A stretch of 33,500 nt of DNA from Anaerolineales bacterium (GCA_037382465.1 JARRPX010000016.1:1-33500), one strand, 5' to 3'; numbered from the stretch's first letter, positions 1 through 8,467 are shown. The notes: generated by a model from the sequence alone, not told the origin. Program-made: numbers and translations.

Positions 1-1
1 G

Positions 2-1705
2 TACCCGTTGTTCACGCCGTTCGTCATAAACTGGCCGCGCGAAGGCTATTATCTCGGTTTTGAATTGATCATGGACATCGGCGGCATCATGATCGTCGTT
101 GGTGTGATCATGGCTGTTCTACGGCGCACCTTCCGCCGTCCGTCCTATCTGCCGAATCGCTGGGACGACTGGTTCTCGTTGGGATTGCTCATGATCCTGG
201 CCCTGCTCGGGTTCGCCACAGAGGCCGTGCGTTTGCAGAGCGTCAACCCGGATTGGCAGTCCTGGTCACCGATCGGCAGTATGCTCGCCGGGCTGCTGCG
301 CAGATCTGGTTTTTCCCTCGACGCTGCGGTTGCGATTCACCCTTATCTGTTCTGGCTGCACGCCGCCACGGGCATGCTTTTCCTCGTCAGCCTGCCCTTC
401 ACCAAGTTGCGGCACATGATCCTGGGCCCGCTCAACATCATCACCCGCTCCCAGCGCCCCAACGGCGCCCTCGAACCGATCGCAGACATCGAGAATGCGG
501 AAAAGCTGGGAGTCGGAGAGATCGACGAATTCCAAAGCCAGCCGCTGCTCATGATCGACGCCTGCGTGCAGTGCGGGCGCTGCGAAGACGTCTGCCCGTC
601 GACGGCTAGCGGTATGCCCTTTTCCCCGCGTGCGCTGCTCGAAGGTCTGGATTTCAGCCTGAAAACCACCCTGACCGCGCCGGTAGACGGAAAGCCGCCT
701 GCATTACTGGGCGAAGCGGTCTTGAAAGAGACGCCCTGGCTGTGTACGACCTGCGGCGCTTGTCTGGAAGCCTGCCCGCTGATGATCCATCCGGTCAGCA
801 CGGCGATCGAACTACGCCGTTATCTCACCCTGACCACCGGTGAGGTTCCCAAGTCCGTCGGGGACACACTCACCCAATTCGAGCGGCGCGGCAATCCCTG
901 GGGGCTGCCCAAGGAAGACCACGCGCCCTGGGTGAAAGAACTGGGTGTGCGCGTACTCCAGCCAGGAGACGAAACCGACGTGCTGTTCTTTATCGGCTGC
1001 GCGTACGGCTACGACACCCGCGGCAGGCAAGCCGGCGCGGATTTGGTACGCTTGCTGCAGCATGCCGGGGTCGATTTTGCAGTCCTCGGCGCAGCGGAAG
1101 GCTGTTGCGGGGAAACCGCACGCCGTCTGGGCCACGAATACCTCTTTCAGGTGATGGCGCAGGAAAATATCGAAGCCTTCGAAACCGTCAAATTCCAACG
1201 GATCGTATCGGCCTGCGCACACTGTTTCAACACGCTGAAGAACGAATACCCGCAGTTTGGCGGTGATTACCGCGTGCAGCACCATTCCGAACTGCTGGCC
1301 GAGCTGCTGGAAGCCGGCAAGTTGCAGACGCGCCCGACGGACGACGGCCGCGTTTTTAGCTACCACGACTCCTGCTACGTCGGACGCATCAACGGCCTTT
1401 TCGCGGAACCGCGCAAAACGCTGAACAGCGTCGATGGTTTGAAGCAGGTCGAATTCGAGCGGAACAAGATCAACGGATTTTGCTGCGGCGGCGGCGGTGG
1501 GCACATGTGGATGGAAATCGACCCGAACACGCGCATCAGCCACAGACGCCTGGCCGAAGCGGTCGAAATCCAGACGGACGTGATCGTGACGGCGTGTCCC
1601 TACTGCACGATCATGCTCGATGACGCCATCCGCTCGAAAGGCATGGGGGAGGAAATGGAAGTCAGAGATATTTGCGAGGTGCTCGCCGCGAACAGCGAAT
1701 TGTAA
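2..1705 (+). CDS. Membrane-anchored HdrD-like (Fe-S) oxidoreductase, NarI-HdrD type, 5' end outside window
   Basis: The reading frame is open to the left edge, so the N-terminus is missing; residues below count from the TTG at position 8. Hydrophobic segments near residues 17-38, 56-75 and 113-133 resemble the cytochrome-b-like gamma subunit of nitrate reductase (NarI/HdrE). Two ferredoxin-type clusters follow: Cys186-189-192-196 and Cys246-249-252-256. The C-terminal half has two cysteine-rich CCG domains of the heterodisulfide reductase D type, with GCCGE near residue 363 and a CCGGGGG stretch near 494. Such fusions are thought to pass electrons between a soluble donor, often electron-transfer flavoprotein, and the quinone pool or a thiol/disulfide couple. 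The donor is not visible here because the upstream neighbours lie outside the window. It ends 12 bases from the convergent radical SAM gene. The family is clear; the physiological substrate is not. Confidence 0.85.
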   Translation, partial: YPLFTPFVINWPREGYYLGFELIMDIGGIMIVVGVIMAVLRRTFRRPSYLPNRWDDWFSLGLLMILALLGFATEAVRLQSVNPDWQSWSPIGSMLAGLLRRSGFSLDAAVAIHPYLFWLHAATGMLFLVSLPFTKLRHMILGPLNIITRSQRPNGALEPIADIENAEKLGVGEIDEFQSQPLLMIDACVQCGRCEDVCPSTASGMPFSPRALLEGLDFSLKTTLTAPVDGKPPALLGEAVLKETPWLCTTCGACLEACPLMIHPVSTAIELRRYLTLTTGEVPKSVGDTLTQFERRGNPWGLPKEDHAPWVKELGVRVLQPGDETDVLFFIGCAYGYDTRGRQAGADLVRLLQHAGVDFAVLGAAEGCCGETARRLGHEYLFQVMAQENIEAFETVKFQRIVSACAHCFNTLKNEYPQFGGDYRVQHHSELLAELLEAGKLQTRPTDDGRVFSYHDSCYVGRINGLFAEPRKTLNSVDGLKQVEFERNKINGFCCGGGGGHMWMEIDPNTRISHRRLAEAVEIQTDVIVTACPYCTIMLDDAIRSKGMGEEMEVRDICEVLAANSEL

Positions 1706-1717
1706 AAGCGTCGGCTC

Positions 1718-2758
1718 TCAGATCTCGATCTCCGACATATACTTCGCCCCGCAGCGGTAGCACACAGCAAGGGGATTCTCTCGCCGGAAGTCGCGGAAGC
1801 GTTCCGCCCGGTCGCCGTTCCAAATCTCCTCGATCGTCGCTTCTCGCACGTTGCCGAGACAATAATCCGGAAAATCGACGCAGAAATTCGCATCGCCGTT
1901 GGGTTGGATGTCGATCAGTCTTTCGACGTTCATGCACCGCTGTGAGCCGACCGGGCTCGTAGCTTCCAGGAACCAGGTCCTGTATTCTTCTACGGACAAC
2001 GGCATGTAGGGAAAATTCTCGAGATCTTCGAGGTTCGCCAGGTAGCGATTGTGCTGTGTTCGAAATTCATCGACATCCACGCCGGATTCCTCGTGATGGA
2101 AACCGCGCCACGAAAACGCCGCGGAGGCGAAATGCGCCTCCAATTCTCGTTCGTATACCTGCCCGACTTGTTCGGGAACATAGTAATACGGCACGATGTT
2201 GATGCTGCCGATTCCCAGGCTGCGGGCGACATCCGGCATCTCGCCAAGGCCGCGGTAGGAGAAGGGACTGATCGTGAAGCAGATCGAAGTGCTGATGCTC
2301 TTACCACCGTCTTGCCCCAACGTCTGGAGCGCTTCGATGCCCTCACGTAAGCGTTGAAAGCTGCCTTCGACGCCGCGCACTTGATCGTGGATCTCTTCCG
2401 GCCCGTCTACCGAAATCGTAAGGTGCATGTCTCCGATGTGGACGAGGTCGGCCGCGTACGTTTTCAACATCGTCCCGTTGGTGTCGATTGAAATGAACAT
2501 CCCGCAGCCGTTGATGTATTCCAGCAGATCGATGATGCCCGGAAATAGAAACGGCTCTCCCCCGCGCAGGAGAACGAAGCGAACACCGCGGTCGGCCAAT
2601 TCATCCACGAGCCGTTTCCAATCATCCAACCCCATCTCCTGCCGCAAGCGCGCTTTATCGGCGTGCATGTAGCCCTCTTCACTCCACTGGCCGCACATCT
2701 TGCAGCGCAAGTTACATACGTTCGTGATGGTGAAAGAAACGAATTTTGGAAAATTCAT
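1718..2758 (-). CDS. Radical SAM protein with SPASM-like C-terminus
   Basis: A 346-residue protein. The radical SAM cluster motif CNLRCKMC places Cys15, Cys19 and Cys22, which would bind the 4Fe-4S cluster that cleaves S-adenosylmethionine; GGEP at residues 66-69 is the usual SAM-contact motif. The C-terminal part has further cysteines (275, 293, 300, 333, 336) spaced as in SPASM or twitch domains, which hold auxiliary Fe-S clusters in enzymes that modify peptides or mature other proteins. No small precursor peptide is evident beside it, so a peptide-maturase role is not supported and the substrate is unknown. It lies 23 bases downstream of a membrane-protein gene on the same strand and probably shares its transcript. 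The ATG at 2758 gives a normal radical SAM N-terminus, although the upstream ribosome site (GAGAGCGG) is weak. Confidence 0.85.
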   Translation of the reverse strand: MNFPKFVSFTITNVCNLRCKMCGQWSEEGYMHADKARLRQEMGLDDWKRLVDELADRGVRFVLLRGGEPFLFPGIIDLLEYINGCGMFISIDTNGTMLKTYAADLVHIGDMHLTISVDGPEEIHDQVRGVEGSFQRLREGIEALQTLGQDGGKSISTSICFTISPFSYRGLGEMPDVARSLGIGSINIVPYYYVPEQVGQVYERELEAHFASAAFSWRGFHHEESGVDVDEFRTQHNRYLANLEDLENFPYMPLSVEEYRTWFLEATSPVGSQRCMNVERLIDIQPNGDANFCVDFPDYCLGNVREATIEEIWNGDRAERFRDFRRENPLAVCYRCGAKYMSEIEI

Positions 2759-2781
2759 GATCCGCTCTCAAGAAGTCGAAT

Positions 2782-3462
2782 TTATTCATGCGGCAAGCTT
2801 CGAAAATACACCGCAACGAAAATCATGGCGATCGGAAACGTGAGCGACCACAACCCGAGGCCCGCAAAGATGAGCAGTGGTAAATCGAACAGCGCCACGA
2901 TGGTGCCGAAGATGCCCAGTCCACCGCTAATGATGAGGAAGGCACGGATCCAACCTGCCAACATTCCCCGGCCAAACACCGGGAGGACAAACAGCGTAGC
3001 CAGGCTGAGGAACATGTATCCGAGCGCCTCGAGCGCGAAGAATACAGAATGTAGATTGGGCATCGCCAATAACTGGAGTCCCTCAAGATTGCCGCTTACG
3101 AGGTTGAGACGTACGACGAACAACTGAATGTAATAATTCGTCGAGATGATCGTGGCATACACTACGGAAAAGGCGATAGCGATCAAGCTGAACACCTTTT
3201 TGGAAGAAGGTGCAATGCTATGGATGCACGCCATCACCACGATGACGGCTATTGTCACGAGTACTACGGGGATCATGTTGAGCATTTGCAGAAAATCGAA
3301 GCCTTCGGCGTATGCTTCGATTCCAGCCCAATCAGGAGGTGAATAAGCGATGGCCAGCACTGCAAAGAGAAGCGAGAAGATGGCAGCGAGAATCGCAGCC
3401 CAAAATCCCAGTTTTTTGACCGTGATTCGAGCGCTCGGTTGCTCTGAAACAAGATGCTGCAT
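2782..3462 (-). CDS. Hypothetical multi-pass membrane protein
   Basis: A 226-residue protein not assigned to a family with certainty. About six hydrophobic segments are visible, near residues 19-41, 61-82, 91-112, 135-162, 171-191 and 196-218, with short polar loops and a basic N-terminus. The size and layout recall DUF4386-like six-helix membrane proteins, but this is only a resemblance. The ATG at 3462 is preceded by AAAGGGAAATCC, a reasonable ribosome site. It lies between brkB and the radical SAM gene on the same strand with short gaps (43 and 23 bases), so the three are probably co-transcribed. No catalytic motif is visible. Confidence 0.7.
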   Translation of the reverse strand: MQHLVSEQPSARITVKKLGFWAAILAAIFSLLFAVLAIAYSPPDWAGIEAYAEGFDFLQMLNMIPVVLVTIAVIVVMACIHSIAPSSKKVFSLIAIAFSVVYATIISTNYYIQLFVVRLNLVSGNLEGLQLLAMPNLHSVFFALEALGYMFLSLATLFVLPVFGRGMLAGWIRAFLIISGGLGIFGTIVALFDLPLLIFAGLGLWSLTFPIAMIFVAVYFRSLPHE

Positions 3463-3505
3463 CAGCGGATTTCCCTTTGCCTATATGCGTGATAGATCTT
3501 CGTTA

Positions 3506-4375
3506 CTACTTCTTGCTCCAATAGCGGTTTTCCAGCACGGAACCAAATGAAGCGCCGAGATAGAGAATCACTCCGGAAAAATAAGCCCAGAGCATCAAGA
3601 TCACCACCGACGCCAAAGAACCGTAGAGTAAGCCGTAATTCGCCAGGTCGGAGTTCAAGAACCAGGCGAAGGCGGAGCGCGCCACACGCCACGCTATCCC
3701 CGCAAGCGCAGCACCCGCCAGCGCGGCGCGAGGATTGATCGTCCGGTTGGGCAAGATACGGAATACGAGCCACAAAAAGATAATGATCAACCCGGGGTCG
3801 ATTAAGAATTGGATCCAAAAACCGAGAGTCGCTCCGCCGCCCGAAATCGGCCAAACCGTCAATGCGCTCAGCCAGACCGAAGCGATGAAAAGCAAACAGA
3901 CAACGATTACGGAAGCGATCGCCGCGGCCCGACGACGGAGCAGCGACCGGTTCGAAGCCCCCCAGATTACGTTCATGGTTTCAAAGACCGAGAAAAAGAC
4001 TGAAGAAGCGCTCCACACGAGCAGCAACCCACCGATCCACCCAAATGAACCCCTCGCTTGCAGAGTCTCATTGACGATACGCATTACCTCGCTGGCGATC
4101 CCGGGAAACGTCGCATTGAGATAATCACTTAACGGTTTACGTACGTCGTAGGCCACGAAAATCTTGCTGCTGAGAAAAATCAGAAACAGCAGCAAGGGAA
4201 AGATGGAAAGCAGCAGATGGTAAGCGACTCCCGCTGCTCGGATGGCACATCCTTGCCTGGTGTAAAGATCGAGGGTTTCGCGAACGATCCGCCAGGCTTC
4301 TTCCAGGAGCGGCTTCAACTTATCCACTCGAGGATCCGGATAGTCGGATGAAAGCCGCTGTTCACGCTCAGGCAT
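3506..4375 (-). CDS. YihY/BrkB family inner membrane protein
   Basis: A 289-residue protein with about six membrane helices. The family signature is visible: an N-terminal amphipathic stretch ending in AAGVAYHLLLSIFPLLLFL, a middle segment around GGLLLVWSASSVFFSVFETMN, and a C-terminal LYGSLASVVILMLWAYFSG motif. The family (UPF0761, once misnamed RNase BN) is widespread but has no agreed biochemical role. The frame continues upstream to 4456, but that extension is cysteine- and arginine-rich and unlike the family. I chose the ATG at 4375, which gives MPEREQ; a GGGAG lies 13 bases upstream. It sits about 100 bases after the prs stop codon on the same strand. No terminator is visible between them. 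Confidence 0.85.
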   Translation of the reverse strand: MPEREQRLSSDYPDPRVDKLKPLLEEAWRIVRETLDLYTRQGCAIRAAGVAYHLLLSIFPLLLFLIFLSSKIFVAYDVRKPLSDYLNATFPGIASEVMRIVNETLQARGSFGWIGGLLLVWSASSVFFSVFETMNVIWGASNRSLLRRRAAAIASVIVVCLLFIASVWLSALTVWPISGGGATLGFWIQFLIDPGLIIIFLWLVFRILPNRTINPRAALAGAALAGIAWRVARSAFAWFLNSDLANYGLLYGSLASVVILMLWAYFSGVILYLGASFGSVLENRYWSKK

Positions 4376-4473
4376 CGATCGTTCATTTCTCCCGGCGCAG
4401 CCCGTAAGTTCGCAGTCTGCGGCACGACATCGACTACTATCGCGAGAAGGAACCAATCTGATCGGGTATGGAA

Positions 4474-5433
4474 TTATTCGTTAAACAATTGGCCGACCGA
4501 GCGACCTTCATGCGCCCGCAGGATCACTTCCGCCAAGAGCGGCGCTACGGACAAGACTTTCATATTTGGCAGGATATTTTCCTTCGGCAGCGGGATTGTG
4601 TTGGTGGTGACGATTTCCTTGATGGGCAAATTGGCCAATTCCTCGAACGCCGGTGGAACGAAAAGCGCGTGGGTGAAGGAAAGATAAACGTCTTTGGCGC
4701 CGTGTTCTTTCACGATTTCCACGGCTTCGCACATCGATCCACCGGTGAGTACTTCATCGTCGACGAGGATCACATCCTTGTTCTCCACGCTCCCGATCAC
4801 GTTTGTCGCCCGGGCACGAGGATGGTCTCCATTCCGTCTCTTCTCGACAAACGCAAGCGGAAGACCCAATTTTTCCGCGAAGTTGCGGCCTTTCTTCGCA
4901 AATCCCAAATCGGCCGTGGCCACCACCGCGTCCTTGAGGTGCTTGGACACGAAATAATCACTGAGGATGTGAAACGCGGTCAGCACATCACCGGGGATGG
5001 AGAAAAATCCCTGGATCTGGCCGGCGTGCAAATCGATCGTTATGTAACGATCCGTTCCCGCCACCTCGATCATGTCCGCGATCATGCGTGCGCTGATGGG
5101 AACGCGCGGCTGATCCTTTTTATCCGATCGGGCGTACGCCATGTAGGGGAACACGGCCGTAATCCGTCCGGCCGAATCACGGTTGAGGCAGTCGATGGTG
5201 ATGAGTAGTTCCATGATGTTGCGATGGACCGGTGAACACATCGTCTGAATGAGGTATACATCCTGCCCACGAATGCTGCTGTTCAGGCGTACAAAAAGAT
5301 TCTCGTTGGGAAATTCGATTAAGTCGTATGATTCCAGGGGAACTTTAAGATAATCGCTGATCTCTTCTGCAAGAGCCGTGCTCGCACTCCCCGCGAGCAG
5401 TTTGATATCTCCATAACCATATTGTTTTTTCAT
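4474..5433 (-). CDS. prs: Ribose-phosphate pyrophosphokinase (PRPP synthetase)
   Basis: A 319-residue cytoplasmic enzyme, the usual length. It makes 5-phosphoribosyl-1-diphosphate from ribose 5-phosphate and ATP, feeding purine, pyrimidine, NAD, histidine and tryptophan synthesis. The PRPP-binding loop DVILVDDEVLTGGS lies at residues 220-233, the flexible ATP loop with YARSDKKDQPR at 100-110, and the metal-binding histidine region (TIDLHAGQIQGFF) near 132-144. The loop reads YARSDKKDQPR rather than the common YARQDRK form, so it may belong to a less common class of PRPP synthetases. The ATG at 5433 has a strong GAGGAGG upstream. It follows meaB by 53 bases and is probably transcribed with mcmA2 and meaB. 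The phosphoribosyltransferase at 16988-17497 uses its product. Confidence 0.93.
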   Translation of the reverse strand: MKKQYGYGDIKLLAGSASTALAEEISDYLKVPLESYDLIEFPNENLFVRLNSSIRGQDVYLIQTMCSPVHRNIMELLITIDCLNRDSAGRITAVFPYMAYARSDKKDQPRVPISARMIADMIEVAGTDRYITIDLHAGQIQGFFSIPGDVLTAFHILSDYFVSKHLKDAVVATADLGFAKKGRNFAEKLGLPLAFVEKRRNGDHPRARATNVIGSVENKDVILVDDEVLTGGSMCEAVEIVKEHGAKDVYLSFTHALFVPPAFEELANLPIKEIVTTNTIPLPKENILPNMKVLSVAPLLAEVILRAHEGRSVGQLFNE

Positions 5434-5486
5434 CTCGGTATTTGTGCCTCCTCGTTCGTCGCTGACTCGTCATGCAGTTCTTTCGA

Positions 5487-6500
5487 TTATGTATTTTCCT
5501 GTTGAAGGAGTTCCCGAGCAGCCTGCCACGGGGACAACGTTCGCTCGACGACTTTTTCCAGAACTTCCTCGAATTTGCCGTCCGGTTGGGAATCAAGAAA
5601 TCGTTCTACCAATCTTTCCCGAATGAGTGAATTCAGGGCAGCGCGTTGGCGTTCCCGTTCACGCTCGCCCCATCCCCCCGAATCGTGCAAGTATTGGCGG
5701 TGCTGCAGGATACCGTCGAGAAGCATATCGAAGCCTTTCCCCTCCGTTGAAATCGTGCAGAGTACGGGCACGCACCACGCCGGCCCCACATCTCGCTTCT
5801 CCCCGTCCAAATCGGCTTTCCCGGGACGCCCCATTTCCAACATCGCCTGCAAAGCTCGCATCGCATTCTCCGTACCGGGCAAGTCCGCTTTGTTGACTAC
5901 GAGAATGTCGGCGATCTCCAGGATGCCGGCCTTGATCGCCTGCACCTCATCTCCCATCCCCGGCGCCGTGACCACGACGGTCGTGTGCGCGGTGCGTGCG
6001 ATATCGACTTCGGCTTGACCTGCGCCGACCGTCTCGATCAGGATCACATCGAATCCGGCAGCATCGAGAGCCTGCGCGACGCCCCCCGTCGTGCTCGCCA
6101 ACCCACCCGGCGCACCTCGGCTGGCCATGCTGCGAACGAAAACACCCGGGTCTCCGCAAAGATCACGCATCCGGATACGATCCCCCAATATTGCGCCGCC
6201 GCTGAAGGGGCTGCTTGGATCGACTGCCACGACGCCCACTTTGATGGATGCTTCCTCACCATCCGGAGTGGCCGCGCGCAGCCGTCGTACCAGCTGGTTG
6301 ACCAGAGTCGATTTTCCCGTCCCGGGCGCCCCCGTTATGCCAATCATGTGCGCGTTACCCGTACGCGGGTATAGATCAGCCAGCGCCTCCAGTCCTTCTG
6401 CTTCTTGATTTTCGATCAGCGATAAAAGACGGGCCAACGCCAGCCGATCGCCGGCCAACACGTTTTCAACCAATCGCATATGAACTTTGGTTTTACGCAC
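5487..6500 (-). CDS. meaB: Methylmalonyl-CoA mutase-associated GTPase MeaB
   Basis: A 337-residue P-loop GTPase of the MeaB/ArgK family, the usual size. It is a chaperone of methylmalonyl-CoA mutase, gating adenosylcobalamin loading and protecting the enzyme. Walker A is GAPGTGKST at residues 57-65; the family motifs [18 protein letters not shown] and [11 protein letters not shown] follow, and NKAD gives guanine specificity. It overlaps the end of the B12-binding subunit gene by 8 bases, which fits coupled translation and matches its partner. The frame opens with GTG at 6500 behind a weak GGGA; an ATG seven codons in, at 6479, is the alternative and has no clear ribosome site. The catalytic (large) part of the mutase is not in this window. 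Confidence 0.93.
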   Translation of the reverse strand: MRKTKVHMRLVENVLAGDRLALARLLSLIENQEAEGLEALADLYPRTGNAHMIGITGAPGTGKSTLVNQLVRRLRAATPDGEEASIKVGVVAVDPSSPFSGGAILGDRIRMRDLCGDPGVFVRSMASRGAPGGLASTTGGVAQALDAAGFDVILIETVGAGQAEVDIARTAHTTVVVTAPGMGDEVQAIKAGILEIADILVVNKADLPGTENAMRALQAMLEMGRPGKADLDGEKRDVGPAWCVPVLCTISTEGKGFDMLLDGILQHRQYLHDSGGWGERERERQRAALNSLIRERLVERFLDSQPDGKFEEVLEKVVERTLSPWQAARELLQQENT

Positions 6501-6906
6501 GAATCCCAGCGGCTTTCACCGCGTTCTCGATGGCCTCGATGATGTCTTGGGTTCGAGTGCCAGGCCCAAAGACTGCGGCTACGCCCATCGCGTGCAGCGC
6601 CTCCACGTCCTCATCCGGGATAATGCCGCCAATGAATACCTTCACCTGATCCTGGCCTTGTGCTTTGAGGATATCCAACACCCGGGGAACCAGAGCCATG
6701 TGAGCGCCGGAAAGAATCGACAATCCGACCACATCGACGTCTTCCTGCAATGCAGCCTCCGCAATCATTTCCGGGGTTTGCCGTAAACCAGAATAGATGA
6801 CCTCCATGCCTGCGTCGCGCAATGCTCGCGCAACGACTTTCGCGCCTCGATCATGCCCATCCAGACCTGGTTTGGCGATCAACACACGTATTCTATTCTC
6901 TGTCAT
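6493..6906 (-). CDS. mcmA2: Methylmalonyl-CoA mutase, separate B12-binding (C-terminal) subunit
   Basis: A 137-residue protein consisting only of a cobalamin-binding Rossmann-like domain. DGHDRG at residues 16-21 is the DxHxxG motif, in which His18 would be the lower axial ligand of cobalt. The downstream GLSILSGAH and [10 protein letters not shown] stretches match the serine and GG motifs of the same fold. In many bacteria and archaea the mutase is split into a substrate-binding subunit and this small subunit, which together convert methylmalonyl-CoA and succinyl-CoA. The overlap with meaB supports this over other B12 mutases, although a relative such as isobutyryl-CoA mutase cannot be excluded. 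The ATG at 6906 follows AGGTGAT. A promoter is visible at 6944-6973. Confidence 0.9.
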   Translation of the reverse strand: MTENRIRVLIAKPGLDGHDRGAKVVARALRDAGMEVIYSGLRQTPEMIAEAALQEDVDVVGLSILSGAHMALVPRVLDILKAQGQDQVKVFIGGIIPDEDVEALHAMGVAAVFGPGTRTQDIIEAIENAVKAAGIRA

Positions 6907-6943
6907 ATCACCTGTCCGTGCTTCGCTACTTGGGTTCGAGGCG

Positions 6944-6973
6944 ATTATACACTACTCGACAAACGACGGACAA
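6944..6973 (-). promoter_or_regulatory. Putative sigma-70 promoter for mcmA2-meaB(-prs)
   Basis: On the minus strand TTGTCC (6973-6968) and a perfect TATAAT (6949-6944) are separated by 18 bases. Transcription would start near 6937, about 30 bases before the mcmA2 ATG. It lies in the 144-base gap after trpS, so the methylmalonyl-CoA genes need not depend on trpS read-through. Confidence 0.65.
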
Positions 6974-7030
6974 AACATTCCACCTTACTCTTCGACTTCA
7001 AGGCCTCCTTCGAAATTTCGTGACTCGAGT

Positions 7031-7069
7031 CAGCTCCCTGACTGCCGCATTTACGCCGGCAGGGAGCTG
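7031..7069 (-). terminator. Inverted repeat across the trpS stop codon, possible transcript end
   Basis: CAGCTCCCTG at 7031-7040 and CAGGGAGCTG at 7060-7069 form a perfect 10-base inverted repeat. The minus-strand trpS stop codon (7051-7053) lies in the loop, where CTGCCG/CGGCAG can pair further. No T-run follows on either strand, so this is a stable 3' hairpin rather than a convincing intrinsic terminator. Confidence 0.4.
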
Positions 7070-8055
7070 AATCCCATCGCCTGACGCACGAGCGCCATGG
7101 TCTCGCGGGCTTCCTCACGCATGCGCTTCGTACCCTGCACCAGGATCTCATCCACGAGCGACGTTTGCGCGGCGTACGCCTGCCTGCGCTCTCGAATCGG
7201 CTCGAGAAATCGGTTCAAAGCCAAACTCAGTTTGCGCTTGACCTCGACGTCGCCAACTTTTCCCTTGCGGTAGCGTTCCTCGAGTTCTGCGACCTCATCT
7301 GCATCGTCGTTGAAAGCCTCGTGATAGATGAAAAGCGGGTTGCCTTCCACTTTGCCGGGAACGTCCGCCCGGATTCGCTTCGGGTCCGTATACATAGTCT
7401 GCACCTTGTGCGTCACAATTTCAGCGTCGTCCGAGAGATTGATCACGTTCCCCAGCGAACTACTCGCCTTCGACCGTCCATCGGTGCCCACCAAAATCTC
7501 ACCCAGAAGCGCCTGCGGTTCCGGGAAAACAGCGGCGTACATCCGATTGAAGCGGCGCGCGATCTCTCGCGTCACCTCGACGTGTGCCGCGTTGTCTCTG
7601 GCAACAGGCACGAGGTGGGCACGGGGTAAGAGGATGTCCGCGGCCTGTAGCACCGGATAACCCAGCAAGCCAAACGGCAACGTTTCGAGGCGGGCATCGC
7701 GGGCCATGTCTTTCAAACTGGGGACGCGTTCCAATCTCGGTACACTGACGAGCATCTCGAAAATCAGGTTGAGCGTGTAGGTTTCGGGAATCCCGGATTG
7801 CAAGAAAATCACACTCTTTTCCGGATCGATACCGACCGCAAGATAATCAAGTACGATCTCCCGCGTATAGGCGCGGATTTTGGCGATCGACTCCTTCTCC
7901 GGCTTCGTCGTCAGTGTATGCAGGTCTGCGATGATGTAAAAGCTCTCATATTCATCCTGGAGGAGCAGACGATTTTTCAAAGTTCCCACGTAATGGCCGA
8001 GGTGCAACCGGCCGGTGGGACGATCTCCGGTCAGGATGCGTTGTTTTTTCTCCAC
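7051..8055 (-). CDS. trpS: Tryptophan--tRNA ligase (TrpRS)
   Basis: A 334-residue class I aminoacyl-tRNA synthetase that charges tRNA(Trp). The HIGH-type motif is HLGH at residues 18-21 within GDRPTGRLHLGHYVG. The second signature, normally KMSKS, reads KASSS at residues 196-200 (GRSKASSSLGN), so the second lysine, usually important for the activation step, is replaced by serine. The surrounding segments (LVPVARDNAAHVEVTREIA, YTDPKRIRADVPG, VEGNPLFIYHEAFN) are otherwise typical of TrpRS, and no other synthetase fits. The GTG at 8055 is the start because AAGGAG lies eight bases upstream. A T-box leader with an intrinsic terminator precedes it, so expression should rise when tRNA(Trp) is uncharged. 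Downstream is a hairpin over the stop codon. Confidence 0.92.
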   Translation of the reverse strand: MEKKQRILTGDRPTGRLHLGHYVGTLKNRLLLQDEYESFYIIADLHTLTTKPEKESIAKIRAYTREIVLDYLAVGIDPEKSVIFLQSGIPETYTLNLIFEMLVSVPRLERVPSLKDMARDARLETLPFGLLGYPVLQAADILLPRAHLVPVARDNAAHVEVTREIARRFNRMYAAVFPEPQALLGEILVGTDGRSKASSSLGNVINLSDDAEIVTHKVQTMYTDPKRIRADVPGKVEGNPLFIYHEAFNDDADEVAELEERYRKGKVGDVEVKRKLSLALNRFLEPIRERRQAYAAQTSLVDEILVQGTKRMREEARETMALVRQAMGFSSLPA

Positions 8056-8104
8056 GAGTAACTCCTTCGAAGCGTACGACCATCGCTTTCCATGGGGGAA
8101 TCAT

Positions 8105-8135
8105 AAACGCTCATCCCAGTTGGGGACGAGCGTTT
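8105..8135 (-). terminator. T-box controlled intrinsic terminator upstream of trpS
   Basis: On the minus strand a 13-bp stem (8135-8123 with 8117-8105, one G-U pair) encloses a 5-base loop and ends in TTTATGATT. The U-run is modest. It directly follows the T-box sequence and lies about 50 bases before the trpS start, the standard position for the regulated terminator. Confidence 0.8.
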
Positions 8136-8432
8136 CACTGCCCGCGGTGCCACCCCGTTTAGATCAGCGATCACAAGAAAAATAAACCGCCGATGATGCG
8201 ACGGGATTTGTGAGCCAGCCTCACTCGTTTCAGGCACTACGTCTATTGCGATGCCCTATGCCCGGATAACGGTGGCATCTCCGGCGCGGGCTACTCGATT
8301 TCCCTTTCGCCCTGCAGCTCCGAGGCCCATTCCAAACCGGCGTGCGGGTGGAACTCTCACCTGGTGCCACTCTCTGTGCCGTCGTATCGGTATGTACTCG
8401 CCCTCTTCCCAGCCTTTTGTGTGGTCGTATTT
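8105..8432 (-). promoter_or_regulatory. T-box leader RNA of trpS
   Basis: The minus strand carries the T-box consensus GGGTGGCACCGCGG at 8155-8142, the part that pairs with the free acceptor end of uncharged tRNA. It is followed at once by a terminator hairpin (8135-8105). Upstream, the Stem I region shows an AGAGAG element near 8363-8368. The 3' side has GAATGGGCCTCGGAG, giving a candidate specifier TGG (tryptophan codon) at 8329-8327; a second TGG at 8334-8332 is the alternative. The specifier therefore matches the downstream gene. Transcription should start near 8432 from the promoter at 8439-8467. Uncharged tRNA(Trp) is expected to favour the antiterminator and allow trpS transcription. 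The T-box call is firm; the exact Stem I fold was not computed. Confidence 0.9.
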
Positions 8433-8438
8433 TTTAAC

Positions 8439-8467
8439 ATTATAGGATTCGGGAATCTCACTGTCAA
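8439..8467 (-). promoter_or_regulatory. Consensus sigma-70 promoter of the trpS T-box transcript
   Basis: TTGACA (8467-8462) and TATAAT (8444-8439) on the minus strand, separated by 17 bases. Both hexamers are perfect consensus. The start point should be near 8432, giving a leader of about 375 bases. The promoter lies 62 bases after the trxA stop codon. Confidence 0.9.

Noticed and set aside
812-1543. Minus-strand frame of 243 codons opposite the HdrD-like gene
   Set aside because: The opposite strand encodes conserved iron-sulfur motifs in frame; this one shows none.
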